From Gluconacetobacter azotocaptans (GTDB lineage Bacteria; Pseudomonadota; Alphaproteobacteria; Acetobacterales; Acetobacteraceae), in assembly GCF_014174355.1 (NCBI RefSeq), contig NZ_JABEQF010000005.1:1-64000 (forward strand): a DNA stretch of 64,000 nt. Reading direction: 5' to 3'. Position numbers and translations under genes: made by a program. This document shows, one piece after another, positions 16,330-25,009 of the stretch (its first letter is position 1; every line of letters starts with the position of its first letter). Below the pieces are notes generated by a model that had not been told where the DNA came from, did no database searches, and worked only from the letters and a program-made list of their open reading frames with translations.

Positions 16330-17781
16330 TCATTCTTTCTCGGCGAAGGGGTTGCGCGTGCCGCGCAGCAGCAGGCGAATGGGCGTCCCCGGCAGGTCGA
16401 ACGTCTCGCGCAGGCCATTCACCAGGTAACGCTGGTAATCCTCGGGCAGCAGTTCGGCGCGGGTGCCGAACAGGATGAAGGTCGGCGGCCGGGCCTTGGC
16501 CTGCGTCATGTAGCGCAGCTTCAGCCGCCGTCCGCCCACCAGCGGCGGGCTGTGCCGTTCCAGCATCGTCTCGAACCAGCGGTTCAGCGCGCCGGTCGGC
16601 ACGCGCCGGTTCCACACGTCATGGGCGCGGCGCACCACCGGCAGCAGCTTCTGCACTCCCGCCCCGGTCAGGGCCGAGAACGAAACGACGGGAATGCCGC
16701 GCATCTGCGCCAGCGACGTCTCGATCCGGTCGGAAATCGCCTGCCGCGTCGCAATCCGGTCCTCGACCGCGTCCCATTTGTTCAGGGCCAGCACGCAACA
16801 CCGCCCCTCGCGCTCGATCAGGCGGGCAATCTGCAAATCCTGTTCGTGCACGCCCAGCGTCGCGTCCAGCGCCAGCACGACGACTTCCGCCATCTTCAGC
16901 GCCTCGATCGAGGCGGACACCGACATTTTCTCCAGCGAGGCATCGTCGATCCGCGCCTTGCGGCGCAGGCCTGCGGTATCGACCAGCTGGATCGGTCCCT
17001 GGTCGTCATGCAGCATGACGGTGACGGAATCGCGGGTCAGGCCGGGTTCCGGCCCGGTGATCATCCGCTCCTCGCCCAGCAGGCGGTTCAGCAAGGTCGA
17101 TTTTCCGGCGTTCGGCCGGCCGACAATGGCCAGGCGCAGCGGGCCGGCCGGACGTTCGTCCTCTTCCCCTTCTGTGCCGATAATCTCATGTTCGGACGGA
17201 GCTTCCCGAACCTCGGGCGGCAGACGGTCCGCGATTTCGCCCATCAGGTCGGACAGGCCCTCGCCATGCTCGGCCGAGATCGCCAGCGGGGTGCCCAGGC
17301 CCAGCGCATAGGCCTCCATCGCCGCGGCGGCGCCCTGCCGCCCTTCCGATTTATTGGCGATCAACAGCACCGGCCGCCCCTGACGGCGCAGCCAGACCGC
17401 GAAATGCGAATCAGCCGGGGTGATGCCGGCGCGTGCGTCGATGCAGAACAGGACCAGATCGGCCTGCGCCACCGCCGATTCCGACGATGCGCGCATCCGG
17501 CCATACAACGTGTCCGGCGCCGCTTCCTCCAGCCCCGCCGTGTCGACCAGGCGTACGGTACGGCCGCGCAACTGGGCTTCGGCCTCCTTGCGGTCACGGG
17601 TGACGCCGGGCGTGTCGGCCACCAGCGCCTGCCGTCGCCCGACAAGGCGGTTGAACAGCGTCGATTTGCCGACATTGGGACGTCCGGCGATGACGACCAC
17701 CGGCAGCGCGCCTCCGGTCAGAACGGGGGGAAGCTTGGCCAATTTGGGACTGAATCCTTGATAAACTGCGAAAGGGCGCAC
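16330..17781 (-). CDS. der: Ribosome-biogenesis GTPase Der (EngA)
   Basis: Der assists 50S subunit maturation and carries two tandem GTPase domains and a KH-like C-terminal domain. Both P-loops are visible (GRPNVGKSTLFNRLVG at about residue 33, GRPNAGKSTLLNRLLG mid-protein), with G2/G3 motifs DTPGVTRD, DTAGLEEA and DTAGLRRKA, and NKWDAVED (G4). The C-terminus GTPIRLLLRGTRNPF is diagnostic. The longest reading starts at a GTG (17781), giving 483 residues with about 25 residues before the first conserved strand; a TTG at 17739 preceded by AAGGA is a realistic alternative. It lies downstream of yfgM-bamB as in many proteobacteria. Confidence 0.95.
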   Translation of the reverse strand: MRPFAVYQGFSPKLAKLPPVLTGGALPVVVIAGRPNVGKSTLFNRLVGRRQALVADTPGVTRDRKEAEAQLRGRTVRLVDTAGLEEAAPDTLYGRMRASSESAVAQADLVLFCIDARAGITPADSHFAVWLRRQGRPVLLIANKSEGRQGAAAAMEAYALGLGTPLAISAEHGEGLSDLMGEIADRLPPEVREAPSEHEIIGTEGEEDERPAGPLRLAIVGRPNAGKSTLLNRLLGEERMITGPEPGLTRDSVTVMLHDDQGPIQLVDTAGLRRKARIDDASLEKMSVSASIEALKMAEVVVLALDATLGVHEQDLQIARLIEREGRCCVLALNKWDAVEDRIATRQAISDRIETSLAQMRGIPVVSFSALTGAGVQKLLPVVRRAHDVWNRRVPTGALNRWFETMLERHSPPLVGGRRLKLRYMTQAKARPPTFILFGTRAELLPEDYQRYLVNGLRETFDLPGTPIRLLLRGTRNPFAEKE

Positions 17782-17822
17782 GACGGGATGAAGCTGATCG
17801 GGCGCCCCCTTTAAAGCAGTCG

Positions 17823-19193
17823 CTAGCTATATGCTATCATTTGACCGTCATCGGTCACGATCAACATGCGGCCATCGACCACGATCGGCGCCACCGTCGC
17901 AACACCCGGCAGCTTGCCGATCGACAGGATCTCGCCCTTGATCGGGTCGATCGTCGCGAACCCGTTCTCGGGCAGGGTGCTGACGCAGACCAGCTTGCCG
18001 TCCGCCAGGATCGGCCCGGTCCACGTCACCGCGTCCTTCTGGGCGTCCACCCGGCGGAAGCGGCGAAGCTGGGTGATCCAGCGCACATGCCCGCTCAACC
18101 GGTCAATGCAGGCCAGTTGCTGGTCCAGCGACAGGACAAACAGCCAGGTATCGACCACCAGCAGCGTATTCTGCCCGGCGACCGCCCGTTCCCACAGGCG
18201 CCGCCCGGACCGCAGATCCATCGCCACCAGGATCGCCCCGGCGCTGACCGCATAGACGGTGCCGTCGACGATCACCGGCATGCCCCGCACACAGGAAAAA
18301 TCGACGGTGGATTCCTGGCCGTTCGTGCTGCCCAGCGTGTCGCTCCAGACCACCTCGCCGCTTTCGGCGCGCAGCGCAACAAGGTCGCCCGACCCGAAAC
18401 CGGCCACCACCACGCCATCCACCACGGCCGGCGCGGGCTGGCCGAAGATGACGGTGTCGGCCGGCGTGGCGGTGTACGTCCACAATGTCTTGCCGGTCGC
18501 CGCCTCCACCGCGAACAGCCGTTCGTCGATGGTGCCGAAGAACAGCCGCCCCTCGACGATGGTGGGCGCCGAGCGGCCGGGGGTGCCAGTGTCGATGCGC
18601 CATTTCACACGGCCGGTCGCAACATCCACGGCCAGGGTCTGCGCCACGCCATCGACGATATAGAGCGTATCGCCCGCGACGCTGAAGCCGCCGCCCAGAT
18701 TGCTGGACTTCATCTTCTTCGGCTTGGGTATGAATTGCCACAGCCGGCGCATCCCCGGCCACGAGAAGGCCCGGATTACCCCTTGGGCGTCACCGACGAA
18801 GATCCGCCCGTCGCTGACGATCGGCGTTGCCTGCAACACGCCCCGCCCGTTCGAACCCAGCGCCGCGAACGCAAGGAAATCGGGGTCGGAAATGCCCGCG
18901 CCGATGCTGTGCGACCACTCGCGCCGCATCGCCCCGCCCCACGCCATGTTGATGCCCTCGTGGCTGGGCACGCGTCCGGGCTGCGCCCATTCGGTGATGG
19001 CGGTCGCGGGCGGAATGGAAATGGGGGCATGATCCTCGGGATCGACCATCAGCCCCGCGCCGGTGCTCAGCACGTTGACGCGCTTGCCGGCCAGAAGCTT
19101 CTTCTCGTCATCCTCGAACAGGCTGCATCCGGCCAGCATCGGCAGCGTCGCGGCCCCGAGCAGCGCATGCCGGCGGGTCAGAACTTTGTTCAT
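17823..19193 (-). CDS. bamB: Outer-membrane assembly factor BamB-like PQQ-type beta-propeller lipoprotein
   Basis: This 456-residue lipoprotein has lipobox LAGC (Cys23) and repeated propeller strands (AFSWPGMRRLWQFIPKPK, LAVDVATGRVKWRIDTGTPG, FAVEAATGKTLWTYTATPAD, VALRAESGEVVWSDTL, VAMDLRSGRRLWERAVAG). BamB is part of the BAM complex that inserts beta-barrel proteins. The neighbours yfgM and der are the classical bamB neighbours, which supports the call over an enzyme. Unusually, the signal reads TRRHALLGAA, with a twin-arginine motif before the hydrophobic core, so Tat export is possible. Start is ATG 19193. Confidence 0.9.
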   Translation of the reverse strand: MNKVLTRRHALLGAATLPMLAGCSLFEDDEKKLLAGKRVNVLSTGAGLMVDPEDHAPISIPPATAITEWAQPGRVPSHEGINMAWGGAMRREWSHSIGAGISDPDFLAFAALGSNGRGVLQATPIVSDGRIFVGDAQGVIRAFSWPGMRRLWQFIPKPKKMKSSNLGGGFSVAGDTLYIVDGVAQTLAVDVATGRVKWRIDTGTPGRSAPTIVEGRLFFGTIDERLFAVEAATGKTLWTYTATPADTVIFGQPAPAVVDGVVVAGFGSGDLVALRAESGEVVWSDTLGSTNGQESTVDFSCVRGMPVIVDGTVYAVSAGAILVAMDLRSGRRLWERAVAGQNTLLVVDTWLFVLSLDQQLACIDRLSGHVRWITQLRRFRRVDAQKDAVTWTGPILADGKLVCVSTLPENGFATIDPIKGEILSIGKLPGVATVAPIVVDGRMLIVTDDGQMIAYS

Positions 19194-19222
19194 GTCTATC
19201 CTGCTCTTCACGGGTTGGGGCC

Positions 19223-19918
19223 TTACAGGCCGGCGCCATTCAATGTCTGCAGCAGGCCGCCGGCGCGACTGCGCAGCCCGTCGGGCGCATCGGGCGAGGC
19301 ACTGAGCTGGGCAAGCCGGCGGCGCGCGTCGGCATCATGGCCCTGGCGCAAATCCAGCAGCGCCTCGCATTCGATCGCCAGGGCGCGCCACGGCTTGCCC
19401 GTGCCGTCCAGCGTGGCCAGGCGGGAACGCAGGGTGGCAGGGTCGCCGTCGTCGATCTGGTGCTGGACCCACAACAGGCCGGCCAGCCCGCGCAGCAGCG
19501 GATCGGCGCCGTCATCGGCCTGCACCTGGTCCCACAGGCCCAGCGCCGCCTTGGCGTCGCCGCTGGACGCCAGCAGCGACGCCCGTTCCAGCCGCGCCAT
19601 CGTCCGCAGCCCCGCGGGGGCCGAACTCTGGTCCAGCGTCGCCAGGCGCGTCAGCGCGTCCTTCTGCTGCGGGGTCAGGGGCGCCGTCTCGCCCGGCGTG
19701 ATATTGCTGCTGTCGGCGGCGTGCAGGGCCGCGAAATAGGTCGCCGCCCACGCCCGATCAGCCTGTCGCGCCCGCCACGCCTGGTATTGCCAGCCGCCGA
19801 CACCCGCGCAGATCACCGCCACCACGGCCACGGCCGCCACCACGTATCGCCGCGCCAGCGCACGCAGCCGCTCCGCGCGCAAATCCTCGTCGACTTCCCT
19901 GAAGATGTCGTCAGCCAC
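19223..19918 (-). CDS. yfgM: YfgM/RcsF-associated ancillary TPR membrane protein
   Basis: This 231-residue protein begins MADDIFREVDEDLRAERLRA and has one transmembrane helix at about 27-45 (VVAAVAVVAVICAGVGGWQY). A periplasmic tetratricopeptide-like region follows, including RLERASLLASSGDAKAALGL and ALLDLRQGHDADARRRLAQL. YfgM in E. coli is an ancillary SecYEG-associated periplasmic chaperone factor. The position directly upstream of bamB-der is conserved. The GTG at 19918 is chosen, since the extended TTG reading adds only two residues. Confidence 0.87.
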   Translation of the reverse strand: MADDIFREVDEDLRAERLRALARRYVVAAVAVVAVICAGVGGWQYQAWRARQADRAWAATYFAALHAADSSNITPGETAPLTPQQKDALTRLATLDQSSAPAGLRTMARLERASLLASSGDAKAALGLWDQVQADDGADPLLRGLAGLLWVQHQIDDGDPATLRSRLATLDGTGKPWRALAIECEALLDLRQGHDADARRRLAQLSASPDAPDGLRSRAGGLLQTLNGAGL

Positions 19919-20023
19919 GTCCAAACCGTTCCCCGCATACGTCGCGCACGGGCCGCCGCCCGTCCGTCCAAGGCGGGACCATAGCCGCGTCGGCGCACGC
20001 GGGCAACAAACCCGCGTGATCCA

Positions 20024-20431
20024 TCAATGGCTGTAGCGCGCGGCCCCGGCCTTCAACTGCGCCGTCAGGCGGGAGAAATTGTCGGCGATGCGCTGATGCA
20101 CCGCCACGCTGGCCTCATGGACATGCGCGATGCGGGTGCGGGCCTCGGCGCTGATCGCGCTTTCCTCGCGGCTGGCGGCGGCCGCGACGCAGCCGTTATA
20201 GGTGCGGGCCGCCTTTTCGTACGCCGTCACGCTGTCGATGCTGGCGTTGTAGCGCGCGACGGTCGACGAATCGACCGGCGGCGCCACGGGCTCCCGCCCG
20301 CAGGCGGGGGCGGACCACGCCGCCCCGGCCGCCCGGGCCGCCCCCGTCACGCACAAGGACAACGCACAGGCGACAAACAGGCCCGATACACATGCACGCA
20401 AGGGACGTCTTCCTTCCTGATCCCGCGTCAT
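20024..20431 (-). CDS. Small secreted protein of unknown function
   Basis: This 135-residue protein has a basic N-terminus and a signal peptide ending near GAARA (about residues 34-39). The exported part is Ala-rich and helical (RYNASIDSVTAYEKAARTYN, then SREESAISAEARTRIAHVHE) with two cysteines. I recognise no family. The ATG at 20431 is preferred to an upstream in-frame codon at 20461 because it puts the signal at the start. It lies between yfgM and the dihydroorotase gene on the same strand, but wide gaps (about 100 bp) suggest it is independent. Confidence 0.7.
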   Translation of the reverse strand: MTRDQEGRRPLRACVSGLFVACALSLCVTGAARAAGAAWSAPACGREPVAPPVDSSTVARYNASIDSVTAYEKAARTYNGCVAAAASREESAISAEARTRIAHVHEASVAVHQRIADNFSRLTAQLKAGAARYSH

Positions 20432-20483
20432 GGGCGGGACGATATGACCAACCTTGCACACCTACAGGCCGAACATGACGAAA

Positions 20484-20530
20484 TCAGGGCGCAAAGCGGG
20501 CCAGTCGGCTCATCAAGGTGCAAAGCGGGC
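20484..20530. repeat. Tandem duplication of the dihydroorotase 3' end
   Basis: On the minus strand an 18-nt unit (CCGACTGGCCCGCTTTGC) occurs twice, 29 bp apart: once inside the last codons (LARFAP, stop) and once just downstream of the stop. The copy downstream ends in its own TGA but in another reading frame. This looks like a recent tandem duplication at the gene terminus. Confidence 0.75.
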
Positions 20531-21832
20531 CAGTCGGCCCGACGGCATGCCCAGGATCGTATCCTCGCGCATCACCGCATGGCCCCGCACGATCGTCGCC
20601 ATCGGCCAGCCCGTGACCGCCATGCCGTCGAACGGCGTCCAGCCCGCCGGCGTCGCGATCCAGTCGTTGGTGATCCGCCGCCGCGCCTTCATGTCCACCA
20701 GGGTGAAATCGGCGTCGTACCCCATCGCGATCCGCCCCTTGGCCTGCAGGCCATAGACCCGCGCCGGCCCCGCGGCCATCAGGTCCACCATCCGGCCCAG
20801 CGACAGCCGGCCGGCATTGACATGGTCCAGCATGACCGGGACCAACGTCTGCACGCCGGTCAGGCCCGCCGGGGTGGCGGGCCACGGCCGGGCCTTGGCC
20901 TCCAGCGAATGCGGCGCGTGATCGGAGCCGATGGTGTCCACCGTGCCGTTGCGCACAGCCTCCCAGCTCGCCTCGTAATGGCGGCGGTCGCGGATCGGCG
21001 GGTTCATGATCGCAAGCGCGCCCAGCGCCTCGTAACACTCCGGCGCCACCTGCGTCAGGTGGTTGACCAGCACCTCGACCGTCGCGACGTCGCGGCAATC
21101 GGGCAAATACGCTAATTCCTCGGCCGTCGAGGTATGCAGGATATGGATCGGCCGGCCGGTCCGCCGGGCCAGCGCCACGATCCGCCGGGTGCCCAGGAAA
21201 GCGCATTCCTCGTCCCGCCAGACACGGTGCATGTCATACGGCATGCCCGGGGTGAACATCGCCTTGCGCGCCTGCAGGCGGTATTCGTCCTCGGAATGGA
21301 AGGCGACGCGGCGGTGGCCGTGCTCCAGGACGCGGCGAATGCCCTCGTCATCCTCGATCATCAGGTCGCCGGTCGACGAACCGGCGAAGACCTTGATCGC
21401 GCAGACGCCGTCAAAGCGTTCGTACTCGCCCAGGTGCGGTGTGTTCGCCCGCGTGGCGCCCACATACATCGCAAAATCGACCCAGCTTTCGCGCGACGCG
21501 TATTCCTGCTTCCAGCGCAGCATCTCGGCGTCGGTGATGGCGGGCGCGGTGTTGGGCATGTCGAACACCGTCGTCACCCCGCCCAGCGCCGCAGCACGGG
21601 TGCCGGTCGGAATGCTTTCGACGCTGGCGTCGCCCGGATCGCGCAGATGCACGTGCGGGTCGATCAGGCCCGGCAGCACATGCAGGCCCGCCGCGTCCAC
21701 GATCTCGTCCGCATCGTCGGCGATACCGGCGGTCAGGCTGGCGACGCGGCCGTCCCGGACGCCGATGTCGGTCCGGACTTCGCCCCATGGCAGGACGCAG
21801 GTGCCGTTGCGGATAATCAGGTCGTAATGCAT
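20513..21832 (-). CDS. pyrC: Dihydroorotase
   Basis: This amidohydrolase cyclises carbamoyl-aspartate to dihydroorotate in pyrimidine synthesis. The 439-residue protein has the metal-binding DPHVHLRDPG, DMPNTAPAITD, a carboxylated-lysine strand in VCAIKVFAGSSTGDL, HILHTSTAEE and DTIGSDHAPHSLEAKARPW. It falls in the class I, long-form dihydroorotases typical of alphaproteobacteria; allantoinase/hydantoinase relatives are an alternative but lack the DMPNT and SDHAPH combination. The ATG at 21832 is preceded by GAGGG. The gene is not adjacent to pyrB. Its 3' end carries a small tandem duplication. Confidence 0.9.
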   Translation of the reverse strand: MHYDLIIRNGTCVLPWGEVRTDIGVRDGRVASLTAGIADDADEIVDAAGLHVLPGLIDPHVHLRDPGDASVESIPTGTRAAALGGVTTVFDMPNTAPAITDAEMLRWKQEYASRESWVDFAMYVGATRANTPHLGEYERFDGVCAIKVFAGSSTGDLMIEDDEGIRRVLEHGHRRVAFHSEDEYRLQARKAMFTPGMPYDMHRVWRDEECAFLGTRRIVALARRTGRPIHILHTSTAEELAYLPDCRDVATVEVLVNHLTQVAPECYEALGALAIMNPPIRDRRHYEASWEAVRNGTVDTIGSDHAPHSLEAKARPWPATPAGLTGVQTLVPVMLDHVNAGRLSLGRMVDLMAAGPARVYGLQAKGRIAMGYDADFTLVDMKARRRITNDWIATPAGWTPFDGMAVTGWPMATIVRGHAVMREDTILGMPSGRLARFAP

Positions 21833-21911
21833 CGATCCCTCGCAGCCTGTCGTTCCCAGCGACGTACTCCCACAGGCAGGCCGACGGCAAGGCCCGATCG
21901 CCCGCGTCGCT

Positions 21912-23012
21912 TCACCCTTGCAGGAACGACAGCAACCGCGCCTCCAGCCGTCCCGACTGGACGGGCGCACAGAATGACTCCCGCGCCGTCGTCTCCGCGG
22001 CCTGTGCCATGGCGTCGCGCATGCCGGGCGCCAGCATGGCCCCCATCGCCTCCGCCAGCGCGGCGGGCGCTCCGGCCGGCACCACCAGTCCCGCCCCCGA
22101 GCGTCCTACCGCGCCCTCCAGCCCGGACTGGTCCGAGGCAATGACCGGCACGCCGCGCGCCATGGCCTCGATCGCGACACTGGGCAGGCCCTCGCGGTCG
22201 CCACCGGGCGGAACCACGCTGGGGACCAGAAGCGCGATCGCCCGATCCATCTGCGCCCCCAGTTCCGCCGCCCCCAGCCAGCCGGCAAAGCGCACATTGG
22301 CCAGTCCCGCCGCATAGTCGCGCATCGCCGGCAACAGGGGCCCATCCCCCGCCAGCATCACGGGAGGAGTGATCCCGCGATCCGCCAGCACCCGCAGCGC
22401 GTCGATCAGGACCGGCACGCCCTTCTTGTCCACGAAGCGTCCGGCGAAGACAAAGCGGTCGGCGGGTCCGGCAGCACGGGGAACGGGCTCCGCCCCGATG
22501 GGAATGACCTCCAGCAGGCGGGCCGGCACCCCACGTTCCAGCAACCGGTCGCGCACGCCCTCGGACACGCAGACGAACAGCGAGGCGTAGGATTGCAACG
22601 CGTGCCAGCGCCTGCGGAACACGGAAGGCGGGAAACCGCGCGCGTAATGGCGGTCCTTGAAGGCGTCGCCCCCGTGGAAGGTCACGACCAGCGGCACGCC
22701 CAACGCACGGGCGATCGGCAGCGCCAGCGCGCCGCCACGCCCGAACTGGGCATGTACCAGCACGGGCGACAGGTCGGCGATGTCCCGGGCCGCACCCCAA
22801 CCGAACTGTTTGAACGCCACCTGACGCAGCGGGCGCAGTATCCCGTGGCCACCCAGAAACCGCACATCGCCCGGCAGGTCGGGCGCCGGAGCATCCCGCC
22901 GGCATCCCACCCAGCAGGGCCGCAACGTCCGGAAGCCCATATATTGCCGCCGCATGAAGGCGTGTTCCGAGGGCGGCAACAGACGGTCGCGATAGATCAG
23001 GACGGTTTTCAT
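21912..23012 (-). CDS. Glycosyltransferase family 4 (GT-B)
   Basis: This 366-residue cytoplasmic glycosyltransferase shows HAQFGRGGALALPIARAL, TFHGGDAFKDRHY, FVCVSEGVRDRLLERG, VIPIGAE, RFVFAGRFVDKKG, MLAGDGPLLPAMR and the nucleotide-sugar motif PSVVPPGGDREGLPSVAIEA, all typical of GT4. The donor and acceptor are unknown. Its ATG overlaps the stop of the upstream GT9 gene by 4 nt, so the two are one translational unit, probably adding sugars to lipopolysaccharide or exopolysaccharide. Confidence 0.9.
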   Translation of the reverse strand: MKTVLIYRDRLLPPSEHAFMRRQYMGFRTLRPCWVGCRRDAPAPDLPGDVRFLGGHGILRPLRQVAFKQFGWGAARDIADLSPVLVHAQFGRGGALALPIARALGVPLVVTFHGGDAFKDRHYARGFPPSVFRRRWHALQSYASLFVCVSEGVRDRLLERGVPARLLEVIPIGAEPVPRAAGPADRFVFAGRFVDKKGVPVLIDALRVLADRGITPPVMLAGDGPLLPAMRDYAAGLANVRFAGWLGAAELGAQMDRAIALLVPSVVPPGGDREGLPSVAIEAMARGVPVIASDQSGLEGAVGRSGAGLVVPAGAPAALAEAMGAMLAPGMRDAMAQAAETTARESFCAPVQSGRLEARLLSFLQG

Positions 23013-23944
23013 GCGACCACGGACATCGCGCCGTCCGGGACCGGCCCGGCATCGTCCAGCAACCCGATCGCCGCGTCGGCCACCGCCGCGACCTCCAGCC
23101 CCGCGATGGGGGCGCTCCCCTCCGGCCCCGGTGCCGCGATGCCGCGGGCACAGCGGCCGACCGGGCCGTATTCGGACATCCGGCTGGGCCCGAACAGCCC
23201 CAGCGTCGGGGTCCCCACCGCCGCCGACAGATGCATCAGGCCCGAATCATTGCCGATAAATCCCTGGCAACGCGCCAGCAGCGCCGCCACCTGCGGCAAG
23301 GTGAAATGTCCGCCCGCGTCCACGGCGTCGGGCAGCGCGGACAGCACGGCGGACGCCATCGCCCGCTCGGCCTCGCCCGGGCCATACAGGATGACCGGGC
23401 GCAACGGGCCGCGCTGGGCCTGCAGCGTCCGGGCCAGCGCCACGAAGCGTTCGGCCGGCCAGATTTTTCCCGCCCAGTTCGCCGTCGGCGCCAATGCCAG
23501 CCAGCGTATGCCGTCGGGCAGGAGCGCCCGCGCCTGCGCGCGATCGGCCGGCGCGGTCCACATCACCGGCAGGGGCGGCGGCGACAGGCCCAGCACCCCG
23601 CCCAGATGCATGATGCGCGCGCCCTGCCGCCGCCCCCCGCGCATGATCGCCCGCCGCCGCGCGGGCAGGAACAGCGTGACCGCCGAGCCCCGCAGGTCCA
23701 CGCACAGATCCCACCGCGTGCCCACGCAGTCGCGCCACAGCGACAGCCAGTGCAGGTCGTACCGTCGCTTGGTCACGACGATCGTCCGATCGCGCCGGGG
23801 CATGGCGTCGAACAATGCCGCCGCCACCGGCCCGCAGGCGATGGTGAAGCGGGCCTGCGGATAGCGGGCCAGCAGGACATCCAGCAATCCGGTGGACAGG
23901 ACCGCGTCACCCAGGCGGGTGGAAGTAATAAACAGAATACGCAT
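23009..23944 (-). CDS. Glycosyltransferase family 9 (heptosyltransferase-like)
   Basis: This 311-residue protein starts MRILFITSTRLGDAVLSTGL and has the GT9 features DLCVDLRGSAVTLFLPARRR, ALAPTANWAGKIWPAERFVA, VILYGPGEAERAMA and GNDSGLMHLSAAVGTPTLGL. GT9 members such as WaaC/WaaF transfer heptose to the LPS core from ADP-heptose on the cytoplasmic face of the inner membrane. The exact donor is unknown. The gene is coupled to the GT4 gene and divergent from ygfZ. Confidence 0.92.
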   Translation of the reverse strand: MRILFITSTRLGDAVLSTGLLDVLLARYPQARFTIACGPVAAALFDAMPRRDRTIVVTKRRYDLHWLSLWRDCVGTRWDLCVDLRGSAVTLFLPARRRAIMRGGRRQGARIMHLGGVLGLSPPPLPVMWTAPADRAQARALLPDGIRWLALAPTANWAGKIWPAERFVALARTLQAQRGPLRPVILYGPGEAERAMASAVLSALPDAVDAGGHFTLPQVAALLARCQGFIGNDSGLMHLSAAVGTPTLGLFGPSRMSEYGPVGRCARGIAAPGPEGSAPIAGLEVAAVADAAIGLLDDAGPVPDGAMSVVA

Positions 23945-24069
23945 GCCGCATGAAGCTAGCCCATCGCGCGGCCGGGTGGAATCGCCGACCCGCCATGATC
24001 GTACCGCCGCCCTTGCTCGTGGTTTTCCCTTGTCACCACGGACGCGCGCGCTCAGAATCCGGAATTACC

Positions 24070-24885
24070 ATGACACATCTCACTTCCCTGCCGGATCGGA
24101 CCGTGCTGGCCGTCTCCGGCGCCGACCGGGTTGCCTTCCTTCAGGGACTGGTATCCAACGATGTCGCCGCCGCCACCGCCGGCCAGGCGATATGGGCCGC
24201 CTTCCTGACGCCGCAGGGCCGCTGGCTGGCCGACTTCTTCATCTTCGCCGATCCGGGCGGCGAGCGACTGCTGCTGGAGTGCGAGGCCGCACTGGCCGAC
24301 ATGCTGCGCCAGCGCCTGTCGCGCTATCGCCTGCGGTCGGACGTCACGATCGCCGACACCGGCTTCGCCGTCCATGCCGCCTGGGGCGCCGTTCCGCCGA
24401 TGATCGACTCCGCGATCGGCGCCCCCGATCCGCGCCTGGCCGAAGCCGGATGGCGGTTGCTGCTGCCCCACCCGGCGCCTGGCGCGGCTGACCCCGCGGC
24501 CTACGACGCCCATCGGCTGTCCCTGGGCCTGCCCGACGGATCGCGCGATTGCGAGTCCGGCAAGACCCTGCTGCTGGAAGCGAATTTCGAAGCCCTGAAC
24601 GGCATTTCCTGGACCAAGGGCTGCTACATGGGCCAGGAACTGACGGCGCGGACGCGCTATCGCGGGCTGGTCAAGCGCAAGCTGCTGCCTGTCGCGTCGG
24701 CCGCCCTGCCGGCCCCGGGCACCCCCATCCTGCATGAGGGCCGCGAGGCCGGCGTCATGGCCTCGTCCCGCGACGGGCGGGGGCTGGCGATGATGCGGCT
24801 GGACCAGATCCATGCGGACCTGCGGATCGACGGCCATCCCATCCACGTCCAGGTCCCGTCCTGGCTGACCCTGCCGGAACCCTGA
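24070..24885 (+). CDS. ygfZ: Folate-binding Fe-S cluster repair protein YgfZ
   Basis: YgfZ/IBA57 proteins bind tetrahydrofolate and support synthesis or repair of certain Fe-S enzymes such as MiaB. The 271-residue protein begins MTHLTSLPDRTVLAVSG and has AFLQGLVSNDV, AAFLTPQGRWLADFFIF and the family signature KGCYMGQELTARTRYRG with its conserved cysteine. The ATG at 24070 is chosen; an in-frame upstream codon at 23950 would add 40 residues with no family similarity. It stands alone, divergent from the glycosyltransferases, and its stop codon lies within a 24-bp palindrome. Confidence 0.93.
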   Translation: MTHLTSLPDRTVLAVSGADRVAFLQGLVSNDVAAATAGQAIWAAFLTPQGRWLADFFIFADPGGERLLLECEAALADMLRQRLSRYRLRSDVTIADTGFAVHAAWGAVPPMIDSAIGAPDPRLAEAGWRLLLPHPAPGAADPAAYDAHRLSLGLPDGSRDCESGKTLLLEANFEALNGISWTKGCYMGQELTARTRYRGLVKRKLLPVASAALPAPGTPILHEGREAGVMASSRDGRGLAMMRLDQIHADLRIDGHPIHVQVPSWLTLPEP

Positions 24886-24908
24886 GAGACGGTTTTAAAA
24901 CCGTCTCT
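24885..24908. terminator. 24-bp perfect palindrome at the ygfZ stop
   Basis: AGAGACGGTTTT is followed at once by its exact complement (AAAACCGTCTCT). As RNA it forms a 10-bp stem with a tiny loop but no U-tract follows, so it is either an unconventional terminator, a bidirectional 3'-end element or a protein-binding site. It begins on the last base of the ygfZ stop codon. Confidence 0.5.
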
Positions 24909-25009
24909 GAGCCCCGCCGATCGGAAGGCCGCGACGGCTGGACATTCGTCGTTCCATGGGTTCTTGTCCCGCCCATCCGTCACCGCCCGATGCAGGAACG
25001 CCGGCCGCC

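Noticed and set aside
17823-19739. Long plus-strand open frames antisense to bamB and yfgM
   Set aside because: They mirror the coding strands in a GC-rich genome and lack signal, domain or ribosome-site evidence.
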